DNA of 26,356 bases from an uncultured Bacteroidota bacterium (GTDB lineage Bacteria; Bacteroidota; Bacteroidia; UKL13-3): assembly GCA_903898215.1 (NCBI GenBank), contig CAIUEQ010000027.1, positions 1 through 26,356 on the forward strand, read 5' to 3'. The translations under genes were made by a program, and so were the position numbers. Positions 15,611 to 23,588 of the stretch are shown here, piece by piece. Numbering within the stretch: position 1 is the stretch's first letter; the number at the start of each line of letters is the position of its first letter. The notes beneath the pieces were generated by a model, which did not search any database, was not told where the DNA came from, and saw nothing but the letters and a program-made list of their open reading frames with translations.

Positions 15611-16738
15611 TTAAAATTTAATCAATTCACCATCATTTAAATTATTGTAACCTGTAGTAATTAATAGGTCACCAATTTGTAGTCCGCTTTTAATTTCAGC
15701 AGCACCTTCATAGGTTTCACCAACAATTACTTCACGTTTTCTGGCAACTTTTTTCCCGTTTTCATCATCAGCAACAAACACATAATTTTTGTTCTCAATA
15801 TTTTGAACAGAGTTTATCGGGACAACAATTGCTTTATCATTTGTGTAATCCACAATGCTTACTTGAGCAATCATATTTGGCCGATAATCATCGCTTGTGG
15901 GCAATGCAACTTCAACATTAAATGAGCGTGTTAAAGAATTAATAACTTTTGCGATGTAGGTTACTTTTGAAGTAGTTGATTTGTTAATATCAGGGAAAAC
16001 AAGATTTACAGTATTAGCAATTTCAATTTTTGATGCATAAGCTTCAGCTAAGTCGGCTCGTACTTTTAATTTACTTAAATTAACCACTCTAATTGAAGGC
16101 ATTCCTGGCGCAACATTTTGTCCAAGCTTAATAAAAACTTCATCAACAGTACCAGTAAAAGGTGCTTTGATAAAATACATATCAAGATTTCTTTTCACTT
16201 GTTCAATTTTTTGCTCCATTGATTCTTTGTTATTTTTTGCTTGAAGATATTGCATTTCGGTACCAACTTTTTGTTCCCACAAAGACTTTTGTCTATTGTA
16301 AACATCTTTAACAAGTTCGTATGAAGATTGAAGATCGGCAAGTTGAGATTTAGTTACATCGTTTTCAATTTCGGCCATTACGTCTCCTGTTTTTACATTG
16401 CTTCCTGCAACAACATTTACTTTGGTTATTGTGCCTGGCATTTTTGTCGAAATGGTAATATTTTCATCACCTTCAATTCTTCCTTGCACATCAATAGCAT
16501 GTAAAAATTGTTGAGTTTCCAATTTAGTAACCATCACATTTTTTAATTTGTCGGTTGATTTTGTTGTATCGCCACTTTGCGAAATTTCATCTTCTAACCC
16601 TTTAATTTTATCTGAAAGTTCAACACGCTGAGCTTTTAGTTTTTCGAGTTTTGTTTTCTTTGCATCAATGCTGTCTCCTCCACAAGCAACAGTTGCAAGA
16701 AGGATAATTGAAGCGATAATTTTTGAAATTGTTTTCAT
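15611..16738 (-). CDS. RND efflux periplasmic adaptor (AcrA family), probable lipoprotein
   Basis: A 375-residue membrane fusion protein linking the RND pump and TolC channel. The N-terminus MKTISKIIASIILLATVACGG looks like a lipoprotein signal with the acylated Cys at 19. The residue three before it is Thr, so the lipobox is imperfect. A Lys/Glu-rich coiled coil at about 27-55 follows. Then come a lipoyl half (VVAGSNVKTGDVMAEIEND), a helical hairpin (about 125-185), the second lipoyl half (IKAPFTGTVDEVF) and a beta-barrel and membrane-proximal domain to the end. It lies 27 bases after tolC and 107 bases before the RND gene on the same strand, so it belongs to the same operon. The family is clear; the transported compounds are not. 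Confidence 0.94.
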   Translation of the reverse strand: MKTISKIIASIILLATVACGGDSIDAKKTKLEKLKAQRVELSDKIKGLEDEISQSGDTTKSTDKLKNVMVTKLETQQFLHAIDVQGRIEGDENITISTKMPGTITKVNVVAGSNVKTGDVMAEIENDVTKSQLADLQSSYELVKDVYNRQKSLWEQKVGTEMQYLQAKNNKESMEQKIEQVKRNLDMYFIKAPFTGTVDEVFIKLGQNVAPGMPSIRVVNLSKLKVRADLAEAYASKIEIANTVNLVFPDINKSTTSKVTYIAKVINSLTRSFNVEVALPTSDDYRPNMIAQVSIVDYTNDKAIVVPINSVQNIENKNYVFVADDENGKKVARKREVIVGETYEGAAEIKSGLQIGDLLITTGYNNLNDGELIKF

Positions 16739-16765
16739 ACTTTATATTTTCTCTTTTAATTATTA

Positions 16766-18091
16766 TTATTTGATATCTCCATAAGCTCTTCTCAACTCAA
16801 TTTGAGCAGAGAAATAATCATAAATTGTACTCAGATATGTTTGTCGTGCATTTGCCAAATCGTTTTGAGAATTTGTTAAATCTAGACTTGAACCTACCCC
16901 ATTTTTATATTTTATATTTACACGATCGTAAATTTCTTGAGCTAATTTTAAATTATCTTCCTGGATTTTCACCTGACGGTTTGCAAGTTCAAAAGCCATT
17001 TTTGTTGATGAGATTTTTTGGTCGATAGCATTTTCTAAATTCTTTATATTGTTTTCAGTTTGAGAAATACTGATTTTGGATTGTTGTAATTGAGCATTTT
17101 TGCGTAATCCGTCAAATACAGGAATGTTTAAATTAAGTCCCCAATATGTTCCGGGATACCAAGTGTTTCCTAATGAACTAAAATCTCCTGCAAATGCATT
17201 TCGTTGGGTTGACACAACTCCTGAAAGTGATGGTGCATAACCAAATAATATTCTTTTCCTGTCTAAATCCTGTAACCTTAATTGTTGATTGAGTATTTGA
17301 TATTCGGGAAGTTTGTTATAATCGCTTTTTGATTCAGCTGATGGTGCTTTTGTGTTTTGATATAATTCACTTAATTTATCTGTTAAGTTAATACTATCCG
17401 AAACATTTATTCCAAGCTGTAATTCCAAGACCATTAAAGCAACTTTGTATGAATTATAAATTCTTTCTCTCTGCAAAAGCAAGCTCGAATATTGAAGAGT
17501 TACACGATCAAAATCAGTTTTCTCAATTAAACCATTTGCGTATGTTTTTTCCAAATCATTTTTGGTTTTTGCCATTGTTAAAATGTTTGTATCAATTAAT
17601 AACGCATTTGTTTGAAGCAGTAATGCCAAATAATATGCTTTAGTAACATTTACTTCAGTTTCAATTTCACCTCTGTTCACATTTAACTTTGCTAAATTCA
17701 CATATTCGCTTGCAGCTTTTACTCCCATCAAAAATCCACCGTCAAAAAGAAGTTGTGTGCCTGTAATACTTGCAGTTGAGCTAAATGGTTGTCCAAATTG
17801 CAATGGGGTAATTTTTCCTCCAAAATTTATAAAATTTGTGGCAATAGTTGTATTATTTATAAAGTTGCCACTTGCATTAATTTGCGGTAAACCTAATGCC
17901 AAAATTTCATTCACCTTTTTCTCTGATGCAATGACATCGAGTTTGTTATTTTTTAGTGAATAATTATTCTGTTTGGCAAATTCAATAGCTTGTGAAAGCG
18001 AAAATGACTTCACTTCATTTTTTTTATTTTGCGCCTTTGCGTTAAAGTAAAACACACCAAGCAGCATCAATAATCCAAAGTATTTTTTCAT
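16766..18091 (-). CDS. TolC-family outer membrane efflux protein
   Basis: A 441-residue outer membrane channel with signal peptide MKKYFGLLMLLGVFYFNAKAQ. It has two related halves, each starting with a strand-rich segment and running into long helices, as in TolC. The first is about 30-230, beginning SLSQAIEFAKQNNYSLKNN. The second is about 245-441 and contains GLNLNIPVFDGLRKNAQLQQ and NIKYKNGVGSSLDLTNSQND. It completes the tripartite pump with the adaptor and RND genes that follow. It lies only 20 bases after tetR, so the regulator and channel are co-transcribed. As the only TolC homologue in the window, it could also serve the EmrAB-like pair at 4293-7003; that is inference. Confidence 0.94.
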   Translation of the reverse strand: MKKYFGLLMLLGVFYFNAKAQNKKNEVKSFSLSQAIEFAKQNNYSLKNNKLDVIASEKKVNEILALGLPQINASGNFINNTTIATNFINFGGKITPLQFGQPFSSTASITGTQLLFDGGFLMGVKAASEYVNLAKLNVNRGEIETEVNVTKAYYLALLLQTNALLIDTNILTMAKTKNDLEKTYANGLIEKTDFDRVTLQYSSLLLQRERIYNSYKVALMVLELQLGINVSDSINLTDKLSELYQNTKAPSAESKSDYNKLPEYQILNQQLRLQDLDRKRILFGYAPSLSGVVSTQRNAFAGDFSSLGNTWYPGTYWGLNLNIPVFDGLRKNAQLQQSKISISQTENNIKNLENAIDQKISSTKMAFELANRQVKIQEDNLKLAQEIYDRVNIKYKNGVGSSLDLTNSQNDLANARQTYLSTIYDYFSAQIELRRAYGDIK

Positions 18092-18111
18092 TGTATGATG
18101 ATTTTTTATTT

Positions 18112-18729
18112 TTAGTTATTTTTTATTTTTTCGTTTAATATTTTCAAACCTTTTTCGGTGCAAATTGCACGTAAATGGTATTTCATGATTTCAAAATGTA
18201 ATTCACGGAAGGTTTTATGCTCGTTTTGAAATCCAGTTGGTGAAACCAAAAAATCAATCAAGTGAACATATAAACTTGCAATAAGTTTTACGTCAATATC
18301 TTTTTGATAATATCCTTTTGATTGTCCTGTTTCAAGATTATTTAAAACATTTTGGTAAACGAAATTGGTTTTAAATTCAACAAAATTATCCCAACTCGAT
18401 TTAAAATATTTTTTAAGATCATACAGCACTCCCGGATTGATTTGTCTGAGTTGTGTGCTCAAAGAATCGGAAATGTTTAACATGTAGGAAATGGGATCCA
18501 GTTTTAAAGTTTCTATATTTTGGCAAGAAACTTTTTGATCTTCCAAATGCTGAAGCATGGTTTGATTTACTAAATCGTTTTTATCTTCAAAATATAGGTA
18601 CAGTGTTTTTTTTGAGATACCTAGTTCTCTCGCTACATCATCCATGGTAATGCTTTTAAAGCCGTATTTCATGAAAAGCATTTCGGCTTCACGTAAAATT
18701 TTTATTTTGATATCTGGATGTTCGCTCAT
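18112..18729 (-). CDS. TetR/AcrR-family transcriptional regulator
   Basis: A 205-residue regulator with an N-terminal TetR helix-turn-helix at about residues 9-55. It contains EAEMLFMKYGFKSITMDDVA and ELGISKKTLYLYFEDKNDLV, an almost consensus recognition helix. The rest is the helical ligand and dimer domain. It heads the efflux operon, a common arrangement in Bacteroidota in which the repressor controls its own operon in response to a pump substrate. The start is the ATG giving MSEHPDIK. The 192-base divergent region to the uridine kinase-like gene holds its promoter. Operator candidates are the palindrome at 15517-15533 and possibly a site in the divergent region, neither proven. Confidence 0.93.
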   Translation of the reverse strand: MSEHPDIKIKILREAEMLFMKYGFKSITMDDVARELGISKKTLYLYFEDKNDLVNQTMLQHLEDQKVSCQNIETLKLDPISYMLNISDSLSTQLRQINPGVLYDLKKYFKSSWDNFVEFKTNFVYQNVLNNLETGQSKGYYQKDIDVKLIASLYVHLIDFLVSPTGFQNEHKTFRELHFEIMKYHLRAICTEKGLKILNEKIKNN

Positions 18730-18751
18730 TAATTTTTTAAAATTGCGGCAG

Positions 18752-18759
18752 CAAATGTA
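18752..18759 (-). promoter_or_regulatory. Predicted -7 element of tetR
   Basis: TACATTTG on the minus strand matches TAnnTTTG about 25 bases before the tetR ATG. No convincing upstream TTTG is found at the normal spacing, so the call rests on the -7 box alone. Confidence 0.35.
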
Positions 18760-18878
18760 AAGGCATTTTTTGTATCGGAAACTATTTTTGTATTAAAAGT
18801 TTATTAAGTTTATATGTAGATGAAAATCTGATATTTAAAATCAAAGCATATTTAGATAAATTGATTAAAGATAAAATT

Positions 18879-18886
18879 TACATTTG
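18879..18886 (+). promoter_or_regulatory. Predicted -7 element of the uridine kinase-like gene
   Basis: TACATTTG on plus matches TAnnTTTG 35 bases before the ATG at 18922. A TTG at 18861-18863 gives a 15-base spacer, shorter than usual. Confidence 0.4.
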
Positions 18887-18921
18887 AGTTTTACAGGATA
18901 AAATCGGTATTTGCACACCAA

Positions 18922-19587
18922 ATGAATACTCAAGCAAGGCCATATTTAGTTGGAATTACGGGTGGAAGTGCATCTGGTAAAACCCGATTTCTTAATGAAC
19001 TTGGGCAATTGTTTAATAAAAACGAGGTATGCTTTTTATCTCAAGACAATTATTATAAAAGTACAGAGCATCATACAAAAGATGAGAACGGACATGTCAA
19101 TTATGATCTTCCAAGTTGTATAGATCTTGATGCATTTAAAACTGATATCTTAAAATTGTGTAATAACGAACCTGTAAAACGCAGAGAATACCGTTTCCAA
19201 CACAATGAGCAATTAGGAAAATGGCTCGAATATCTTCCGGCTCCAATAATCATTGCTGAAGGGTTATTTATTTTTTATGAGAAAGAAATTTTTAAGCAGT
19301 TTGATTTAAAGATATTTATTGATGCAAGTGAAGATGTTCAGCTTGAAAGACGCATTAATCGTGATACGAATGAAAGAAACATTTCTCGGGAGTTTATTTT
19401 ATATCAATGGAAAAACCATGTAAAACCCGCATTTGAACAATATCTTTTACCATATAAAGAAAAAGCGGATGTGGTAATTAATAATAACAAACATTTTAAC
19501 AATAGCCTAAAAGTGATTGAAGACCATTTTAGAATGATTTTGAACCAAGCTCAAAACACCCAATTAAATATTGAAAAGAGCCTTTAA
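18922..19587 (+). CDS. udk: Uridine kinase-like P-loop protein
   Basis: A 221-residue protein with a Walker A motif GGSASGKT at 14-21, followed by LSQDNYYKS, DENGHVNYDLPSCIDLDAF and IIIAEGLFIFYEKE. The later RINRDTNERN stretch matches the lid region. These follow the order of uridine/cytidine kinases, which phosphorylate uridine or cytidine in pyrimidine salvage. The family also includes related P-loop kinases with other substrates, so the exact nucleoside is not proven. It is the first plus-strand gene after the divergent promoter. It is separated from secDF by 113 bases with a good promoter, so it is probably its own transcription unit. Confidence 0.82.
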   Translation: MNTQARPYLVGITGGSASGKTRFLNELGQLFNKNEVCFLSQDNYYKSTEHHTKDENGHVNYDLPSCIDLDAFKTDILKLCNNEPVKRREYRFQHNEQLGKWLEYLPAPIIIAEGLFIFYEKEIFKQFDLKIFIDASEDVQLERRINRDTNERNISREFILYQWKNHVKPAFEQYLLPYKEKADVVINNNKHFNNSLKVIEDHFRMILNQAQNTQLNIEKSL

Positions 19588-19615
19588 TAATTGATTTTAA
19601 GCGGCTTCTAAAAAC

Positions 19616-19647
19616 TTTGCATTTACATGTGGTAAAAACTATATTTG
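19616..19647 (+). promoter_or_regulatory. Predicted promoter of secDF
   Basis: TTTG (19616-19619), a 20-base spacer and TATATTTG (19640-19647) fit the Bacteroidota TTTG / TAnnTTTG consensus fully. Transcription would start near 19654, giving a leader of about 47 bases. This is the best promoter match in the window. Confidence 0.6.
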
Positions 19648-19700
19648 CCCGCTTTCAGACAGAGTAACTAAATAATATCTAATAGAATAAATAGAATAAA

Positions 19701-22646
19701 ATGAAAAGTAAAGGCGCAGTAAAGCTATTCGCAATCGCACTCGCATTGGTATGTTTATACCAGTTGAGTTTTACATTAATAACTTACAGAGTAGAGAAAA
19801 AGGCAAAAGAATTTGCTAACGGTGATGTAGAAAAAGAAAAATTATATATTGATTCTGTTTCCCGTGAACCGGTTTATAATTTGGGTTTTGCTAAATACAC
19901 CTATTTACAATGTAAAGAACGTGAGTTAAATCTTGGTCTCGATTTGCAAGGAGGAATGAACGTTACTCTTGAAGTATCGCTTGGAGATTTGATACGTTCG
20001 TTGTCAAATAATAATACAGATCCAAATTTTAACAAGGCAATTTTGCTAACCAACGAAAAAATCAAAAAAAGCACTAAAGATTATGTGACTCTTTTTGGTG
20101 AAAGCTATGCCGAAGTTGAACCTAACGGAAAACTTGCAGCAATTTTTGCAAATCAAAGTAATAAAGATAAAGTAAAGATCAGCTCTACAAATCCTGAAGT
20201 ATTAAAATATATTCATGATGAAGCTAATCAAGCTATCAATCGCTCGTTTCAAATTCTTCGTGCTCGTATTGACAAGTTTGGAGTAACTCAACCTAACATT
20301 CAAAAACTGGAAGGTTCTGGTCGTATTTTGGTTGAATTACCCGGTGTTGATAATCCTCAACGTGTTCGTAAACTATTACAAGGAACTGCTAAATTGGAGT
20401 TCTGGGAAACATATGATAATCCTGAAGCTTATAAATACCTTTCAACTGCAAATGATGTTTTGAGTAAAATATTTGCAAACGAAAAAATGAAAGATGATTC
20501 TACAGCTACAGATACAACATCAACTACTAGTGCTTTATCAGGATTAGGAAATGCAACTGCTGCAGCTAAAGATACTTCTTCATTATCGGATACAAGTAAA
20601 GCTAAAATTGAAAAAATCAAAAAAGAGAATCCTCTTTTCATTTTACTTCGTCCATATGCAAACGAACAAAATCAATTAGTTGAAAAAGGTGCTACTTGTG
20701 GTATTGCAGCAATTAAAGATACAGCAAAAGTTAATGACTATTTAAATCGCCCTGAAGTTAAAGCAGCAATGCCTTCAAATATTCGTTTTGCATGGAATTA
20801 TAAAGGATTTGGAACTAACGGTGAAGCAGTTTTATTGTTTGCTTTAAAAGCTTCAAAAGATGGTAACGCATCATTAAGTGGTGATAAAGTTATCGATGCA
20901 AAAAAAGATATTTCTCAAACCGGACAAACAGAAGTTTCAATGAACATGAATGCTGAAGGTGCACATGTTTGGAGAAATTTAACAAAAAATAATGTTGGTC
21001 ATTCAATTGCAATTGTACTTGATGATGTAGTTTACTCAGCGCCAAATGTTCAGAATGAAATTCCTAACGGACGCTCTTCAATAACAGGAAGTTTTACCGC
21101 TGAAGAAGCTTCCGATTTAGCAAATATTTTAAAGGCAGGTAAATTACCGGCACCAACTAAAATTGTAGGTGAAGCAATCGTTGGTCCAACTCTCGGACAA
21201 GAAGCCATCAGTTCAGGTTTATTCTCATTCGTAATTGCATTATTAATTGTACTTGCCTTCATGGCATTTTATTATAACAGCGCTGGTTTAGTAGCGGATG
21301 TTGCTTTATTCGCTAACGTATTTTTTGTGGTCGGAGTTCTTTCCTCACTCGGTGCGGTTCTAACTTTACCGGGTATTGCCGGTATCGTTTTAACAATCGG
21401 AATGTCGGTGGATGCAAACATTTTGATCTTTGAACGTGTTCGAGAAGAAATGCATCACAATGCGAAGAATGTTAAAAATGCAATTAGCGATGGATTCTCT
21501 CATGCCATGTCTTCCATTCTCGATTCAAACATCACAACGTTATTATTAGGTATCATTCTTTATACATTTGGAACAGGACCAATTCAAGGTTTTGCAACTA
21601 CTCTAATCATCGGTATCTTAACATCTTTGTTCTCTGCAATTTTCATCACACGTTTAATTTTCGAATGGCAGATCAATAAAGGAAAAGTAATTACTCTTTG
21701 GAGAGCTTCAACTGAAAATATTTTCAAAAATATCAATATCGATTTCGTTGGAAAACGTAAGCTCTATTATATATTTTCAACTAGTGTAATTGCATTGGGT
21801 GTTGTTTTCTTTTTCATTCATGGCGGTTTCAATATGGGTGTTGATTTTAAAGGTGGACGCTCATATGTTGTTCGTTTTGAAAAACCAATGACAACTGATC
21901 AGATTCGTGAATCTCTTTCAAAAGGATTTGGTGCACAACCTGAAGTTAAAACATACGGAAGCAGCAGTCAGTATAAAATCACAACTTCATATTTAATTGA
22001 TGATGCAAGTGATAATGCTGAAGCAAAAGTGGAAGATGCTTTAAAAACAGGATTAACAACTCTTCATACAAAATATGATGTGATGAACTCACAAAAAGTT
22101 GGTGAAACTATTTCGGCAGATATTAAAACAAAAGCAATTTGGGCAATCTTGTTCTCTTGTATATTGATGTTTATTTACATCTTCGTTCGATTTAAAAAAT
22201 GGCAATATGGTTTGGGTGCGGTTGCGGCTTTGGCGCATGACGTGCTAGTGGTATTAAGTGTGTTTGCAATTTTAGAAAATGTAATGCCTTTCTCACTTGA
22301 AATAAACCAAGATTTTATTGCGGCAATTTTAACGGTAATGGGTTACTCGATGACAGATACTGTTGTGGTATTTGATAGAATAAGAGAATATTTAACTCAG
22401 AAAAATAAAGCTGATTTAGATAAAGACGAAAAGATTACTGTAATCAATTATGCATTGAATTCTACATTGAGTAGAACCATCAATACATCGTTAACTATAT
22501 TCTTTGTATTGCTTGCAATATTTATTTTTGGTGGAGAAACTATACGCGGATTCTCGTTTGCATTGTTGATTGGTATCGTTGTTGGAACTTACTCATCACT
22601 TTGTATTGCAACACCAATTGTTGTTGATTTCGATAAAAAGAAATAA
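19701..22646 (+). CDS. secDF: Protein translocase subunit SecDF (fused)
   Basis: A 981-residue fusion of SecD and SecF, the usual form in Bacteroidota. It uses the proton gradient to pull preproteins through SecYEG from the periplasmic side. The SecD half has an N-terminal helix (about 7-27), the LGLDLQGGMNVTLEV motif and a large periplasmic domain. The membrane block contains GMSVDANILIFERVREEM with the functional Asp. The SecF half starts near 690 and has GVDFKGGRSYVVRF and MGYSMTDTVVVFDRIREY. A Ser/Thr/Ala/Asp-rich low-complexity insert sits in the periplasmic domain at about 268-300. The gene has its own promoter and ends at a hairpin-terminator element. Identification is very secure. Confidence 0.97.
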   Translation: MKSKGAVKLFAIALALVCLYQLSFTLITYRVEKKAKEFANGDVEKEKLYIDSVSREPVYNLGFAKYTYLQCKERELNLGLDLQGGMNVTLEVSLGDLIRSLSNNNTDPNFNKAILLTNEKIKKSTKDYVTLFGESYAEVEPNGKLAAIFANQSNKDKVKISSTNPEVLKYIHDEANQAINRSFQILRARIDKFGVTQPNIQKLEGSGRILVELPGVDNPQRVRKLLQGTAKLEFWETYDNPEAYKYLSTANDVLSKIFANEKMKDDSTATDTTSTTSALSGLGNATAAAKDTSSLSDTSKAKIEKIKKENPLFILLRPYANEQNQLVEKGATCGIAAIKDTAKVNDYLNRPEVKAAMPSNIRFAWNYKGFGTNGEAVLLFALKASKDGNASLSGDKVIDAKKDISQTGQTEVSMNMNAEGAHVWRNLTKNNVGHSIAIVLDDVVYSAPNVQNEIPNGRSSITGSFTAEEASDLANILKAGKLPAPTKIVGEAIVGPTLGQEAISSGLFSFVIALLIVLAFMAFYYNSAGLVADVALFANVFFVVGVLSSLGAVLTLPGIAGIVLTIGMSVDANILIFERVREEMHHNAKNVKNAISDGFSHAMSSILDSNITTLLLGIILYTFGTGPIQGFATTLIIGILTSLFSAIFITRLIFEWQINKGKVITLWRASTENIFKNINIDFVGKRKLYYIFSTSVIALGVVFFFIHGGFNMGVDFKGGRSYVVRFEKPMTTDQIRESLSKGFGAQPEVKTYGSSSQYKITTSYLIDDASDNAEAKVEDALKTGLTTLHTKYDVMNSQKVGETISADIKTKAIWAILFSCILMFIYIFVRFKKWQYGLGAVAALAHDVLVVLSVFAILENVMPFSLEINQDFIAAILTVMGYSMTDTVVVFDRIREYLTQKNKADLDKDEKITVINYALNSTLSRTINTSLTIFFVLLAIFIFGGETIRGFSFALLIGIVVGTYSSLCIATPIVVDFDKKK

Positions 22647-22703
22647 ATAATTTTACAATCGTCTGACGCATCAAAAGCGTCTGACGATTTTTAGAAAGGC
22701 TGT
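22647..22703 (+). repeat. Hairpin element, copy A (after secDF)
   Basis: An imperfect palindrome ATCGTCTGACGC / GCGTCTGACGAT (22658-22688, one central T-T mismatch, loop ATCAAAA) plus flanks. It recurs downstream at 23428-23486 with three substitutions and a 2-base indel by eye. The shared part runs from ATAATTTTA to AGAAAGGCTGT. Confidence 0.85.
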
Positions 22704-22728
22704 CCAGAAATGGGCAGCTTTTTTTGTG
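22693..22728 (+). terminator. Intrinsic terminator after secDF
   Basis: The stem GCTGTCC / GGGCAGC (one G-U pair, loop AGAAAT), extended by A-T pairs, is followed by a run of seven or more T. It ends secDF transcription before the toxin-antitoxin promoter. Confidence 0.8.
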
Positions 22729-22744
22729 TTAAATATTTTTTTCA

Positions 22745-22771
22745 TTGAGTTATTCAAATAAGTTAAATTTG
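22745..22771 (+). promoter_or_regulatory. Predicted promoter of the MntA-HepT pair
   Basis: TTG (22745-22747), a 16-base spacer and TAAATTTG (22764-22771) fit the Bacteroidota consensus. It lies between the secDF terminator and the mntA start, so the cassette carries its own promoter. Confidence 0.45.
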
Positions 22772-22788
22772 TTTGACTAAAAATAACA

Positions 22789-23085
22789 ATGGACACATCA
22801 TTAAATACCGTAAGAAATTTATTATCAGAAAATATTACTTCTCTTAAAAAGGAATATCCGATCGAGAGAATTGGTATGTTTGGTTCTATTACACGCAATG
22901 ATTTTGATGCTGAAAAAAGTGATGTTGATTTGATTGTAGAATTTAACGGTGAAATTGGTTATGGATTTATTGAACTTGCCGAGAAACTCGAAAAATTATT
23001 GAATAGAAAAGTTGACCTTGTCTCGAAGAATGGTTTAAAACCAAGGCACTGGGAATATCTTAAATCCAGAATTATTTATGTCTGA
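22789..23085 (+). CDS. mntA: MntA-type nucleotidyltransferase antitoxin
   Basis: A 98-residue minimal nucleotidyltransferase. The catalytic site is GMFGSITRNDFD with the acidic pair DVD in SDVDLIVEF. The third Asp is probably in KVDLVS. The GS-to-DxD spacing is 11 residues, one more than the usual 10. In characterised MntA-HepT systems this protein AMPylates a Tyr of the HEPN toxin and so neutralises it. Its end overlaps the start of the HEPN gene by 8 bases (ATGTCTGA), the usual coupling for this pair. The start is the ATG giving MDTSLNTV. A promoter lies 18 bases upstream. Family assignment is strong; antitoxin function follows from the partner. Confidence 0.88.
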   Translation: MDTSLNTVRNLLSENITSLKKEYPIERIGMFGSITRNDFDAEKSDVDLIVEFNGEIGYGFIELAEKLEKLLNRKVDLVSKNGLKPRHWEYLKSRIIYV

Positions 23086-23419
23086 ACGGCCTGTAATAAT
23101 TTTATTGGAAGACGTTCTGGATTCAATTCGCAAAATTGAAACGTATTTAAATACAACTGATTTTGAACATTTTCAAAACAATGAAATGATGTCGGATGCA
23201 GTTATCCGAAACATTGAAGTAATTGGAGAAGCGATAAATAAATTACCTGAATCTTTTTTGAATACACATCATGAAGTTGAATGGCATAAAGCAATTTCAA
23301 TGCGAAACAGGTTGATACACGCCTATTTTGAAATAGATTACCAAATTGTATGGAATACTTGTAAAAGTATTTTGCCTTCTTTAAGAATTCAAATAGAAAG
23401 TTTGTTGAGTAAACTTTAA
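23078..23419 (+). CDS. hepT: HepT-type HEPN ribonuclease toxin
   Basis: A 113-residue all-helical HEPN protein. It carries the catalytic RX4HXY motif as RNRLIHAY near the end of the domain. Arg and His are the RNase residues, and the Tyr is the residue AMPylated by MntA in studied systems. NIEVIGEAINKLPE in the middle is typical of this family. It overlaps the nucleotidyltransferase gene by 8 bases, so the pair is a translationally coupled type VII toxin-antitoxin module. The motif is intact, so the toxin is probably active. The target RNA cannot be told. The gene ends 8 bases before the second copy of the hairpin element. Confidence 0.9.
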   Translation: MSERPVIILLEDVLDSIRKIETYLNTTDFEHFQNNEMMSDAVIRNIEVIGEAINKLPESFLNTHHEVEWHKAISMRNRLIHAYFEIDYQIVWNTCKSILPSLRIQIESLLSKL

Positions 23420-23427
23420 AAATGAAA

Positions 23428-23486
23428 ATAATTTTATACAATCGTCTGACGCTTCAAAAGCGTCTGACGATATTCAGAAAGGCTGT
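23428..23486 (+). repeat. Hairpin element, copy B (after hepT)
   Basis: The second copy of the element at 22647-22703, with the palindrome at 23441-23471 and loop TTCAAAA. The two copies are direct repeats bracketing the MntA-HepT pair about 780 bases apart. Confidence 0.85.
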
Positions 23487-23508
23487 TCTAAAAAATAGAA
23501 CAGCCTTT
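23478..23508 (+). terminator. Intrinsic terminator after hepT
   Basis: A perfect 13-bp stem AAAGGCTGTTCTA / TAGAACAGCCTTT with a five-A loop, followed by TCTATT. The outer stem matches the secDF terminator, but the inner pairs differ in a paired fashion. Confidence 0.85.
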
Positions 23509-23588
23509 TCTATTATCCACAAGTGTGTAGATTTAACAAAATTTAAAAGTTTGTGTTGTGATAATATTGACCAACAAAACAAACGCAC

